Positions 1-8,640 of a stretch of 34,200 nt of DNA are shown here, piece after piece. Origin of the DNA: Planctomycetota bacterium (GTDB lineage: Bacteria > Planctomycetota > Planctomycetia > Pirellulales > Thermoguttaceae); NCBI GenBank assembly GCA_030611515.1, contig JAUWPQ010000013.1, positions 1 to 34,200 on the forward strand, read 5' to 3'. The first letter of the stretch is position 1. Each line of letters begins with the position of its first letter. The notes below the pieces were generated by a model, which did no database searches, was not told the DNA's origin, and saw only the letters and a program-made list of their open reading frames with translations. The position numbers and the translations under genes were made by a program.

Positions 1-1851
1 GGTGGCCAGCGAGGAGACCGCCTCCGCGACCGGCAACAGGCGCTGGCTGTCCCGGTTCAATGCCGTTTCTGCCGCCGTCGAAGCCGCGCCGTCTTCCCAA
101 TACGCGCCGCCGTCCCCGCGATAGGTGGGCAGCTTGTCGGCAAAATGTTCGGAAATGTAGGCAAAGTAGTCCGCGTCGGTGGCGGAGATGATCTTCGGAA
201 ACTCGTAGGTCCGGCTCCATTTCTTAAACATCTCCGCTCTGCCGTTTATAATTTCCGTGTTGTCCATATAGAGGCCGTAAACCAAGACGGCGTCGGCGGG
301 GTAATCGCTTCTCCTGTAGCGTATCAGAAACTGCGCGATCGCGCGGCGCATATGGCCGACCGACGGCCGGTCCCCCATTATCCCATAGAGTTGCCCATAA
401 CCGCGTGCCAACCAAGTCATCACCCGTCGCCCATCCGCTCCTTCCCAATAAAACGGAGATTCCTCGTTCAGCGAGCTGTTTTGCAGTATCGGCCCGCGCG
501 TGTTGTTGCTTCCGTTGGCGAAGCCTTTTACCCCCATGTCGGCCAACATGGAAGGGAGGAACCAAGTGACGGAGGGGACGTCCGTGATGGAGGCGGTTTT
601 GATCGGCACGCCGTATTTTTTCTGCAAACTCCGGGAAAAGTACAGGGACCGGTAGAGTTCCTCGCCCGTGCATAGGCCGGTCAGGAGATTCAGATAGATG
701 GCGCCAACTTCGACCTGATTGCGCGAGGCTAAACTCGCCAGTTGGCGAGTCTTTGACGCGCTGCGCGACTTCAAGTAATTGTCGATCAACCACGCGTTCT
801 CGAAGTTGAACTTGTAGAATGGAAATCGGGAAATGAGTTCCATAACTTGATCGGTATTGCGATTATCGAGTTCCTGCACGTTTGGTTGAAGGTCGGTGAA
901 GCCAATGTCGTTGTGGATCTTGAGTCCGGCAAAAATGCGCCAGCGTTTCTCCGGACGAAACACACCTCTAAAGGTGCTGATCTTGCCGCCTGCCGTCACC
1001 TTGAGTTCATAAGGAACCGGCGTGGAGACCGCCGGCACGTCCACCTCGATCACGCGCTCTCCGAAGTCATAACCGTCGTCCTCTTCTTCGCAAACCACGG
1101 TTGTACCGCCGACTTTGAGATTTACGCCCACTCGTCCGAGAGGGCCGCGGTGATGCAGAACGACCCGGGTAATCTCCATCAACCGGTTGCCACTTCGGCG
1201 GAAGAAGATGGTCGGCTCAACCGTGGCTTCCAGTTCGGCCGCTGCCCCACTCGACTTTTCGAGCGCAATTGAGTCGTAAGAGAGGCCGCTGGCTTGGCCA
1301 TAGGTACTGCCGCCGCCCAAAAAGGAGATGCCGATCTCGTTTTCGCCTTGCCGCAGGAAGGAAGGATCGATCGGCACGCGAACTGACTGCTTGGCATGGC
1401 TGAAGCCCCATTGCCGCCCGTCGAGGTTCGGACCGGCGACCGGCTGGATTCTAAAGAATCCGCGTTTGCCGTTGACATCGAGTTGCCCGGCACGCGGCGC
1501 CAAGGTGTCAAAGAAACATTGTATTGCGAGGACCGGCGGAGATGCCGGAACCTGTTCCAGCCGAAAGCGAACTCTGTAGACCGGCGGGTCGTGGTCGGCG
1601 GAATTCTGTTTCTCCCGCCAATCCTTCCGGGGAGAACTCTTGCCAATCTCATAAGTCAACCCTTTAGACGAGCCTGAGGCGAACTCGTCGGAAAAGCCGT
1701 CGGTCTTGCCAATGCTCCAGATCACATTGGGCTCGCCCTCGGTCGCTGCCTGCGCTTGTGCCCCGGCGTTCTTGCCGGGCCCCTGTCCGATACCGAGAAA
1801 AGTTACGGCGGCAATCGCCGAAGTGAGCCAAAGCTGGTTTTGCCTGCGCAT
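1..1851 (-). CDS. GH38-like exported glycosidase (partial, C-terminus off the left edge)
   Basis: One uninterrupted frame of 617 codons runs from an ATG at 1851 to the window edge with no stop, so the C-terminus is missing. A Shine-Dalgarno AGGAAGAG lies just upstream. The N-terminus (MRRQNQLWLTSAIAAVTFLG) looks like a signal peptide. Residues about 120-210 (SVRVPIDPSFLRQGENEIGI region) resemble a galactose-binding/polysaccharide-lyase beta-sandwich. From about residue 305 the sequence resembles the GH38 alpha-mannosidase catalytic domain: KIHNDIGFTDLQ supplies the HxD zinc ligands and ITDVPSVTWFLPSML, near residue 422, matches the segment carrying the nucleophile aspartate. Later YWEDGAASTAAET is also typical of bacterial GH38-like proteins. 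It is the most distal visible gene of the minus-strand array, so it probably trims mannose-like or related sugars outside the cytoplasm. Substrate is not determined; the His ligand expected further downstream lies outside the window. Confidence 0.72.
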   Translation of the reverse strand, partial: MRRQNQLWLTSAIAAVTFLGIGQGPGKNAGAQAQAATEGEPNVIWSIGKTDGFSDEFASGSSKGLTYEIGKSSPRKDWREKQNSADHDPPVYRVRFRLEQVPASPPVLAIQCFFDTLAPRAGQLDVNGKRGFFRIQPVAGPNLDGRQWGFSHAKQSVRVPIDPSFLRQGENEIGISFLGGGSTYGQASGLSYDSIALEKSSGAAAELEATVEPTIFFRRSGNRLMEITRVVLHHRGPLGRVGVNLKVGGTTVVCEEEDDGYDFGERVIEVDVPAVSTPVPYELKVTAGGKISTFRGVFRPEKRWRIFAGLKIHNDIGFTDLQPNVQELDNRNTDQVMELISRFPFYKFNFENAWLIDNYLKSRSASKTRQLASLASRNQVEVGAIYLNLLTGLCTGEELYRSLYFSRSLQKKYGVPIKTASITDVPSVTWFLPSMLADMGVKGFANGSNNTRGPILQNSSLNEESPFYWEGADGRRVMTWLARGYGQLYGIMGDRPSVGHMRRAIAQFLIRYRRSDYPADAVLVYGLYMDNTEIINGRAEMFKKWSRTYEFPKIISATDADYFAYISEHFADKLPTYRGDGGAYWEDGAASTAAETALNRDSQRLLPVAEAVSSLAT

Positions 1852-1960
1852 TACGCTCTTCCTGACGCCCCCCTGCTACCAATACGTAAAGGGCCTGCGG
1901 GGAATAAAACAGGCTCTCGAAGATCGATCGGAAGTCGGATATGTTACGAGATTAAAATGC

Positions 1961-4162
1961 CTATTTTTGTACAATCACGGCGCAGGTGCGAGGCGCCAGC
2001 CGAACCCGCACGGGCAGCTTCTCAACAACGTCCTGCTGGAACGGTCGGAGGATCTCCACCTGGCGGCCTGCGCCGCCCGGCCAAGTGACCTCGGCCGTTT
2101 CCTCTCGGTTGCCGAAGTTTACCACAACGCATGCCTTTCCCGGCTTTTCCATCCCCTCGAAGACCGAGTACCTTACGTCGCTGCCAGCCTTCACCGACGC
2201 CCCCAACGTGTCGCGGAAGCGGCCGTGGAAAAGCAGCTCCTTATGCTTGGTGCGGATTCGAATCAATTCACGAACGTATTCCGACAGCGGGCGCGTCAGG
2301 GGCTCATCCATCGAATCGTTGTAATGCCGTGGCTGAACGGCCCACACCAGCCCGTACCGCATGCCGTTGTTCATCACATTAAAGTCTCCCGGGCCCTCGG
2401 CGCAAATGGTCGCCATCCACTCGGGGAACGTAAAGCGGAGAGCCGGCGAGTGCATATCGATGCGAGTCATGCGCATATAGGAGACATCGATGAGCGGGAA
2501 GGCCCGATCCCACCAACATTCCGCGGCCAGGGCGAATTCCGGATTGACCTTCCGCCCTTCTCGCAGGATATCTTTGAACATTGCTAGCTGCCCTTCAATC
2601 AAAGACCGATCCGGTGACGTGTTCAGAGCCGGGTTGAAATCGAGCCTGCCAACGATATTGGCTTTGTCCATTTGCAGACATTCGGCTCCGTCCTTAACCA
2701 GTTTGGTGAACTGGTCCAGCAGCAGCTTTCGAACCTCTGGATGTGAGGGGCTGATCAGGGTCATGTTGTGCGAAGTGAGGCCTTTGCGGGCACCAATGGT
2801 TCCTTCCCCCCATGCCCACAAGGGAAGATCGTCCGCCCATCGGCCTCTAACCGTATAGCGATGAAGCTTGTCTTTAAACAGTGAAGTGGCGGTGTCCGCA
2901 AACTGGATGTTGGTCATGATGATGGGATGAACGCCCATTCGCTTGATCTCCGCCAGCGCCCGACGAAACTCCTCCGGAGTGCCCAAGCGGGGATCTGGAG
3001 TGTACTGAGGATACCCGCGATCCAGCCCGCCGATCTGCCATCCCAGTATCTCTAACGTCGTTACGCCATACTTCTTGGCGTCGGCTGCCAGTTTCGGTAA
3101 ATCCTTGAACTTGTATATGATCACATCCTCGGGACTGGAAATAACGACCGATTGCCAGGCCATTTCCTTACGCAACCAGCTTGGCGGACGTCGCACCTGG
3201 AAGTGTTGGTCGAACCAGGCGCGGTACAGTTCGCTCCCTTCGTGCCAATCGCCACGATGCACCTGGAGCACCACGGGACCGGACCGAAAGGTTCCGTTCT
3301 TGGTGTAGGGATAATTCACCCACCCCATCGTGAGCCCGATCGGTTCGCCTGCCGGCACGTCTGCAGGGGTCGGCCAGGTGTCGCCGATAACGGCCGTCTT
3401 GCTGAAAGGCCTAAGCTCAAAGTACAGCGTCGAGAGACGTGACACCACATCATGGTTCGCGTAGTACAACCCCACGTCGGCTTTGCGGTTATAGAATTCC
3501 ATCCAAGACATTGCCATCCCCGGGGCCCCGTAGAAGCGCGGATAGGAGAAACCTGCCGCTGAATAGCGGATTCCAAGATTTCCACCTCCGTAGCCGCCGC
3601 CAACGAAACTACTAAATATGCCCGGGGCGAGGTTGGTATTCACGCCAGGAACCAGGGACTCGGTATCCAGGCGGTTAACCAACCCTTGCTGTCCTCCTAT
3701 GATGCCGAAGTACACCTCGGCGACGGGCAAGCTGGTTGGATTCGCAACCTTTATGGAGAATTCGAGGTGGTCTCGAACGACCCGGATGTTGTATTGGACT
3801 TTGACGTCCACGGTCGCCCGACCGTTGCGAAGCGAATCATAGAAGCAGGTCACGCCATCGGGAGTCTTTTCGATACGGCTGCAGTGCTGCTCTTTGCTGT
3901 GGAAGTAGTTCGCCTCGTAATCAGGCTCCGGCAACAAAATCCTGAAGTTCTCACCCAATCGGGCTTCCCGAATGACTTCCACTGCCGGATCTTTCCAGGT
4001 GAGGCCGATAAGATCTCCTGATCGTCGGTCCAGGCGCAGGGTGCAAAGGCGGGTTTGGACAATCTCCGTACCGTCGCTTGCCGAGGCATCAGGCTGCGCT
4101 CCCGCGGACATTAGGGCCGCAATGAAAAATGACGCACAGAATGAAACGGAAGTGGACGGCAT
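1961..4162 (-). CDS. DUF6259-type exported protein with predicted TIM-barrel hydrolase fold
   Basis: 733 residues, starting at an ATG preceded by AAGGAG with 5-nt spacing. A hydrophobic leader (CASFFIAALMSAGA) suggests Sec export. Residues about 35-330 look like a beta-sandwich of the type found before GH31/GH36-like barrels. Residues about 335-640 carry the barrel: LEILGWQIGGLDRGYPQYTP, then MGVHPIIMTNIQ, then ECLQMDKAN (D499) and AAECWWDRAF (E548). These two acidic residues are the natural candidates for a retaining glycosidase pair, but that is inference. The last 90 residues look like an all-beta C-terminal domain (VRLAPRTCAVIVQK). DUF6259 proteins are common in planctomycete and Lentisphaera carbohydrate loci and their activity is not established as far as I know. 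It lies between GH38-like and heparinase-like genes in the same direction. Confidence 0.75.
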   Translation of the reverse strand: MPSTSVSFCASFFIAALMSAGAQPDASASDGTEIVQTRLCTLRLDRRSGDLIGLTWKDPAVEVIREARLGENFRILLPEPDYEANYFHSKEQHCSRIEKTPDGVTCFYDSLRNGRATVDVKVQYNIRVVRDHLEFSIKVANPTSLPVAEVYFGIIGGQQGLVNRLDTESLVPGVNTNLAPGIFSSFVGGGYGGGNLGIRYSAAGFSYPRFYGAPGMAMSWMEFYNRKADVGLYYANHDVVSRLSTLYFELRPFSKTAVIGDTWPTPADVPAGEPIGLTMGWVNYPYTKNGTFRSGPVVLQVHRGDWHEGSELYRAWFDQHFQVRRPPSWLRKEMAWQSVVISSPEDVIIYKFKDLPKLAADAKKYGVTTLEILGWQIGGLDRGYPQYTPDPRLGTPEEFRRALAEIKRMGVHPIIMTNIQFADTATSLFKDKLHRYTVRGRWADDLPLWAWGEGTIGARKGLTSHNMTLISPSHPEVRKLLLDQFTKLVKDGAECLQMDKANIVGRLDFNPALNTSPDRSLIEGQLAMFKDILREGRKVNPEFALAAECWWDRAFPLIDVSYMRMTRIDMHSPALRFTFPEWMATICAEGPGDFNVMNNGMRYGLVWAVQPRHYNDSMDEPLTRPLSEYVRELIRIRTKHKELLFHGRFRDTLGASVKAGSDVRYSVFEGMEKPGKACVVVNFGNREETAEVTWPGGAGRQVEILRPFQQDVVEKLPVRVRLAPRTCAVIVQK

Positions 4163-4209
4163 TGTTGCTCCTTATGAACAGTTTTGACGGTGGCGATTAT
4201 AATAGATAC

Positions 4210-6501
4210 TTACAGTTCAATTGCAAGCGTGGCCGGTTTCGGCGAGGCGAGAATCGTCTTTCCGCCCGCCTTGAGGTAGGTACCTCTGTAAACCATGGCT
4301 TGCTTGGGTTTTCCTTTTTCATCTCGCGTCAGGCAGAACAGCGGAGCATCCGTCTCGACCTGTTCAAGCCCGCCTCCCGAGCCCGACAGGCGAAGGCCCA
4401 CCAGGTCCACTCTGCGCCCTCCCTCGCGAGACACTCTCACTCCAACCCATCCTTGCTCGCGTACTTCTTGGATCACCGGCTCGGTTCCACCCGCCGCAAA
4501 AGGATAGAGCACGGTTAAGAACCGTTGCCGCTTCTCATTCCGCGCGGGGGTGATCTCGAAATAGTCGGACCGCTCCAATTCCCTTTGTTTCTCCCGCGTG
4601 CTCTTCACCACAGCGAGGTCTTCGTTATACGTCTTGTAGCCCTGTTTGATGGCCAGCCGGTACTCCTTCGGCTCGATCATCCGCACCAACAGGGCGGCCT
4701 TTCCTTTTCGGATCACGTACGCCTGGTCCTCCTGCTTCATCTCCCCGTCGTAATGCAGCAGCCACTGGAAGGGCGCATCGCTTTCCTTGCTCAACCAGTC
4801 CGCCACAACATAGTATTGGTTCCCGATGAAGAGTGTGCCCCGCAGGAACCGGCTCAATCGGCCCTCATAGGGAGCGGTCGCGTCTCCCAGCACAAATCCC
4901 AACTCCGGCACGCCGGCTTGCGCCACGATCTTCCCCGGCCGGCGTTTGATCTGCCCCTCGCCCCCTACGAGCACAGTGCTGTGGGCCCGCGTGGTGTGGT
5001 AGTAGCCCTTATACTCCGGCATCTCGTACCCGCAAACACCGGAGTCAGTCAGCAGCAACTCGTCGCGGCTGTAGAGCACGAAAGAGTTGGCGTCGGGGTG
5101 AGAGTGGCCCGCCGTCACCCCGCATTTCAAGGCCAGCATCGTGTCGTCGTGTCCCCAGCCGCTACGCATGACCGCCACGCCCATGCCGGGATAGACCTTC
5201 GCGGGAACCGCGCCCTCGGGCTCTTGCGGTTTAACCGTCGGGTCGTACCACAGGTACGTGAAGGCCGGCAACTCTGAGTAGCGAAAGTGGGAGGCGTCAT
5301 TGAAGTTGTTCTGGCAGTTCTGCAGGAACCACTGAAGGCCCGAATGCCGCAGCCGCCGCGCCAGATAGGCCGTCAACGTCGGGCTGGTGGCAAAGCCCGC
5401 TCGGGTGTCCGAGAAGTTGACCCCCCGCATCCGATCTCCCATTCGAAAACTCGCGTTGAGGATGAACCCGGCCACCTTTTGCATCAAATCCATCGGCAGG
5501 ATCTCCACCCCGGTCTGCCGGCGATACGACTCCCCGAAGTAGAAGGATGTGATCAACACCCCATCCATGTAATTCAGCCCTTCCCAGTAGCCTCCCTCCG
5601 AGTCGAAGTTAGGCGGAAAGTAACTCCCCGCCCTTAAGTCTTGCTGTCTTTTTGGCAACACGGGCACCGTCCACCCCTCGAAGCGGAACCACCAGTCCGA
5701 AGCATCCTTGCACAGGCGGGCGTAACGTTCGGCCAACGGGTGTTCCCGGTAAAGGGCCATGGTGGCTTCGCCGGCCAGGGCAACACTGACCTGCCAAAAG
5801 TTGTAATAGGGCTTCATGTGCGACGCTACCGGCAACCGAGTGAGCGGATCGGCGTAGTCCTGCACGATAGGCAGGATTCCTTTGTACAGGAGGCAGGTGC
5901 GCAGCCGGTGGCGCTCAGTCTCCGTCATGAAGTCGTAGAGCCAGTCGTAACCACACGCCGCCAAGTGGCACAACCCGGCGGTTTCTATTTGCCCTCGCCA
6001 GGGTACCCCATAGTCCGTACCGAAAAACCTGGGACTGGTCCAGAAATCCCAATCGCACAGCGCCATCAACAAATCGGTGGCTTTTCGCGCATGCGCCGTC
6101 ACGCGATCCAGCGCCCAGGAGAGCGCGAGACTCCTCGAATAATTAAAGCTTTCACTTACCGTCATCCCTAAATTTTTCTGGTTATCGGCCCCGGTGTCAA
6201 ATTCCCAGCGATCGGACATCCGGGGGAAGTGATTCACAGCCATCCCTTTCTCAATTTCCGCCTCCACCCGTGCCCAGGCAGCCGCGGCGATTGGATCGGC
6301 TTTCCGCTTCGCCCGTAAATCCTCCACGTCCTTGCGGCCAAAGAACAGCCGCGGATGCTCCTGCGGGGTCCAAGCCCGCATCGCAACCGGGGCTCCTTTG
6401 GTGGAAGCCATCAAGCGATCGGCGCCACCCGGTAGTTTGGGAATCTCCATCGCCGCAACCGCCGCGAGGGTTTCCAGAAAATTGCGCCTTGTCAGGGGCA
6501 T
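4210..6501 (-). CDS. Heparinase II/III-like polysaccharide lyase, Tat-exported
   Basis: 763 residues. An in-frame ATG exists at 6525, but GAGGAGGAAG sits 8 nt before the ATG at 6501 and the protein then begins with a clean Tat signal (MPLTRRNFLETLAAVAAM), so 6501 is chosen. Residues 45-420 form the expected alpha/alpha barrel: HPRLFFGRKDVEDLRAK opening, then FDSEGGYWEGLNYMDG (around 299-314), which resembles the segment carrying catalytic Tyr/Glu in this family. Residues about 435-640 match the heparinase II/III beta-sandwich, with GHSHPDANSFVLY (H466, H468) and TTRAHSTVLV (H507). Family members eliminate uronic-acid-containing polymers such as heparan sulfate or alginate in the periplasm; the exact substrate cannot be read here. 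The neighbouring alpha-N-acetylglucosaminidase-like gene favours a glycosaminoglycan-like substrate, as inference. Confidence 0.85.
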   Translation of the reverse strand: MPLTRRNFLETLAAVAAMEIPKLPGGADRLMASTKGAPVAMRAWTPQEHPRLFFGRKDVEDLRAKRKADPIAAAAWARVEAEIEKGMAVNHFPRMSDRWEFDTGADNQKNLGMTVSESFNYSRSLALSWALDRVTAHARKATDLLMALCDWDFWTSPRFFGTDYGVPWRGQIETAGLCHLAACGYDWLYDFMTETERHRLRTCLLYKGILPIVQDYADPLTRLPVASHMKPYYNFWQVSVALAGEATMALYREHPLAERYARLCKDASDWWFRFEGWTVPVLPKRQQDLRAGSYFPPNFDSEGGYWEGLNYMDGVLITSFYFGESYRRQTGVEILPMDLMQKVAGFILNASFRMGDRMRGVNFSDTRAGFATSPTLTAYLARRLRHSGLQWFLQNCQNNFNDASHFRYSELPAFTYLWYDPTVKPQEPEGAVPAKVYPGMGVAVMRSGWGHDDTMLALKCGVTAGHSHPDANSFVLYSRDELLLTDSGVCGYEMPEYKGYYHTTRAHSTVLVGGEGQIKRRPGKIVAQAGVPELGFVLGDATAPYEGRLSRFLRGTLFIGNQYYVVADWLSKESDAPFQWLLHYDGEMKQEDQAYVIRKGKAALLVRMIEPKEYRLAIKQGYKTYNEDLAVVKSTREKQRELERSDYFEITPARNEKRQRFLTVLYPFAAGGTEPVIQEVREQGWVGVRVSREGGRRVDLVGLRLSGSGGGLEQVETDAPLFCLTRDEKGKPKQAMVYRGTYLKAGGKTILASPKPATLAIEL

Positions 6502-6620
6502 GGAATTCTTCCTCCTCAAGATCATCTATTGAGATTAACTAAATTTCGTGACGTTCATCGGCGGTCACAGACCGCAGCACCAGCGGCGGGCTGATCAGGC
6601 AAATGACTCTCTTCCAGTCC

Positions 6621-8612
6621 TTAGGTGTCGCCCTTTCCACGCGGGCGATTCCGAATGAAGTTATCAACCGTCGCGTTCACCGGATCGGGCCCCTTGTGTC
6701 CCAATCGCTGTCGGATGGTGGGCCGAAGCCACAGGTACAATGCGCATGGCGCGTACATAATGTTCCCGCCACCCCAACGGTTTTTGGAATGCAGGCCCGT
6801 GCGGGTGCTGATGGCTTCGCCGAATGCAGGTTCGTGCGTAAGTTCAGCCTGGATTCGCCGGACCAGGAGCGAGTCCACCAGCGACGCATCCAGCCCATGT
6901 ATCAGTCCCGAGAGCCATGTCCCCGCATCACAGAAGAACCAAGACCCACCTTGGCAGTATTCGCCTGATTCCTCGGGAGGCAAACCGTATGGTGAGAGCC
7001 CGCCCTTAGGCCCGTATTGGTCGGCTTCCAAAAAGTCGCCGTTCGCTTTTGAAAAGATACGAATCCCCCAGGGAGACTGTATCTTCATCGCATGTCGGCA
7101 GTGCCGTTGCACAAGATCGTCCGGCAAGGATTTCTTTCCAAAGGCGGCGAAGCTGACCGCCTCTCCATACAGGGCGTCGCCCCCGAATACTTCCGGCCGC
7201 ATCACGCTGGTGGGGAAATAGCCTCCCTCGCTATTGAACATCTTGGCGTAAGCGGTCTCGGCCCGCCGGACGTCCGCATCACGGATCGGAAAGCCAAGCT
7301 CCTGGGCAGCCATCAACCCACCGCAATGGAAACCCTGGTTTGAAGTCATGGTGTCGCCATTGGTGTAGTAGAAGATATCCATATAGGTCTTCCAACCCAG
7401 ATTTTTGGGATCCGCCATAGCAGGCGGTGGCACGAAGGCGCCGTCTTTCTCGTTGTCGCGCATATACTCCAGAGAGCTTCGGCACATTGCGGAATTGGGT
7501 TTAAATCCTGCCCGGGCGAGCAAGGCGGCAACAATCAAGTACCATTGCGCTTGGTCTTCGCCATTTTGGCGATTCCAATACGTACCGCGCATCCCCTCGG
7601 CCAGAATTTCCATGTCCTGCAAGCCTAAGCCCATCATCGCCATGTCGCACACCCACTGGTGCCAGCCGTAGTTAGGCCCGCTGCTGATCATGTAACGACT
7701 CTCGGGTCGCACTAAATTACGGCGAACGAGAAGGTACGCGGCATTCCGCAGAATGGCCGTGACGGCCGAGTCGTTCCAACCCTTGCCCGTCGCCAGCGCG
7801 CGATGAGCCGCCAGTTGAATGTCGTAGAGGTCGCGCACCGGCGCCGCGAACAGCCAGGTTTTGAACTCAAGCATTTGGCTCTTGCGGATGTGCTGCCAGC
7901 CGTCAAATTCCGCATGATACATTGTCAAGTAGCCGGCGGAATCATTGGTGCCGCTCGTAATGTGTTTAGGGGATCCATCTCCGGTCCGAAGCAGAATCCG
8001 CCGCTGCGCCGGGTCAATAATCTGCTGGGAACGATTCTCCCAGAAGCCAGGAGTATCCGAGAGCACGCCGGTGAGTTGGCCGCCTTCCACCGCCCCGGCA
8101 AAAGGCCACAGTTGCACGCTCACACCGGGCTTCATAAGCTTGTCGGGTACGAGTCTGTCATGCATCAGTGCCACTCGGGCATTCTCTTTGCGCCTCCAAC
8201 TATAAAAGGATTCCGCCCGTGGGAACTCGTAGGGTAGTTCCAGGTTGAAGGTGATGTCTCGGTCGGCCACCACCTCGATCGATCGCTCCACAACCCCGCC
8301 GCCTAAGTCCCGCACCACCTGCCGAATAGTCAGCCCCGGGAGCTTTGGAAACTCGGATATCTTCGCGTTAAAAACCGAGCGTGCCGGCCCCGGTTTGAGG
8401 GTCCGAGGGCTTTCGCCGGGAATCTCAATCGTCACAGGACTTTCGATCAAGCGCTGAAGATCGGGGGCTTTCTCCTGGCCGGCCGTTTCGGAGCCGACAC
8501 CTTCTGCTCCGAACAGCGGCAGGACGCCTTGTCCGATAAGTACAGAGCTGGCGCCGCCCGCCGCCATCAGCGACAAGAGGCCTCGCCGCGTGAGTGAAAA
8601 CGAATCCTTCAT
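6621..8612 (-). CDS. Tat-exported protein, predicted six-hairpin (alpha/alpha barrel) glycosidase-like, function unknown
   Basis: 663 residues with a Tat leader (SLTRRGLLSLMAAGGASSVL). I do not recognise a named family. Residues about 45-290 look beta-rich. Residues about 290-640 are helix-rich with repeated aromatic and glycine motifs typical of six-hairpin glycosidases: GPNYGWHQWVCDMAMMGLGL, YWNRQNGEDQAQWYLIVAAL, and near the end LPPEESGEYCQGGSWFFCDA. The last resembles the NGGSWF-type segment of GH94-like and related barrels. No catalytic residue can be assigned with confidence. It sits between the heparinase-like and the N-acetylglucosaminidase-like genes on the same strand, so a role in the same polysaccharide pathway is likely. 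The Shine-Dalgarno is only moderate (AAAGGGA). Confidence 0.7.
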   Translation of the reverse strand: MKDSFSLTRRGLLSLMAAGGASSVLIGQGVLPLFGAEGVGSETAGQEKAPDLQRLIESPVTIEIPGESPRTLKPGPARSVFNAKISEFPKLPGLTIRQVVRDLGGGVVERSIEVVADRDITFNLELPYEFPRAESFYSWRRKENARVALMHDRLVPDKLMKPGVSVQLWPFAGAVEGGQLTGVLSDTPGFWENRSQQIIDPAQRRILLRTGDGSPKHITSGTNDSAGYLTMYHAEFDGWQHIRKSQMLEFKTWLFAAPVRDLYDIQLAAHRALATGKGWNDSAVTAILRNAAYLLVRRNLVRPESRYMISSGPNYGWHQWVCDMAMMGLGLQDMEILAEGMRGTYWNRQNGEDQAQWYLIVAALLARAGFKPNSAMCRSSLEYMRDNEKDGAFVPPPAMADPKNLGWKTYMDIFYYTNGDTMTSNQGFHCGGLMAAQELGFPIRDADVRRAETAYAKMFNSEGGYFPTSVMRPEVFGGDALYGEAVSFAAFGKKSLPDDLVQRHCRHAMKIQSPWGIRIFSKANGDFLEADQYGPKGGLSPYGLPPEESGEYCQGGSWFFCDAGTWLSGLIHGLDASLVDSLLVRRIQAELTHEPAFGEAISTRTGLHSKNRWGGGNIMYAPCALYLWLRPTIRQRLGHKGPDPVNATVDNFIRNRPRGKGDT

Positions 8613-8640
8613 TTTTTCGTCCCTTTCTAATCTGTTGGTT

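Noticed and set aside
2250-2275. tRNA-like T-arm (GGATTCGAATC)
   Set aside because: It lies inside the DUF6259 coding region and no acceptor or anticodon stem can be built around it.
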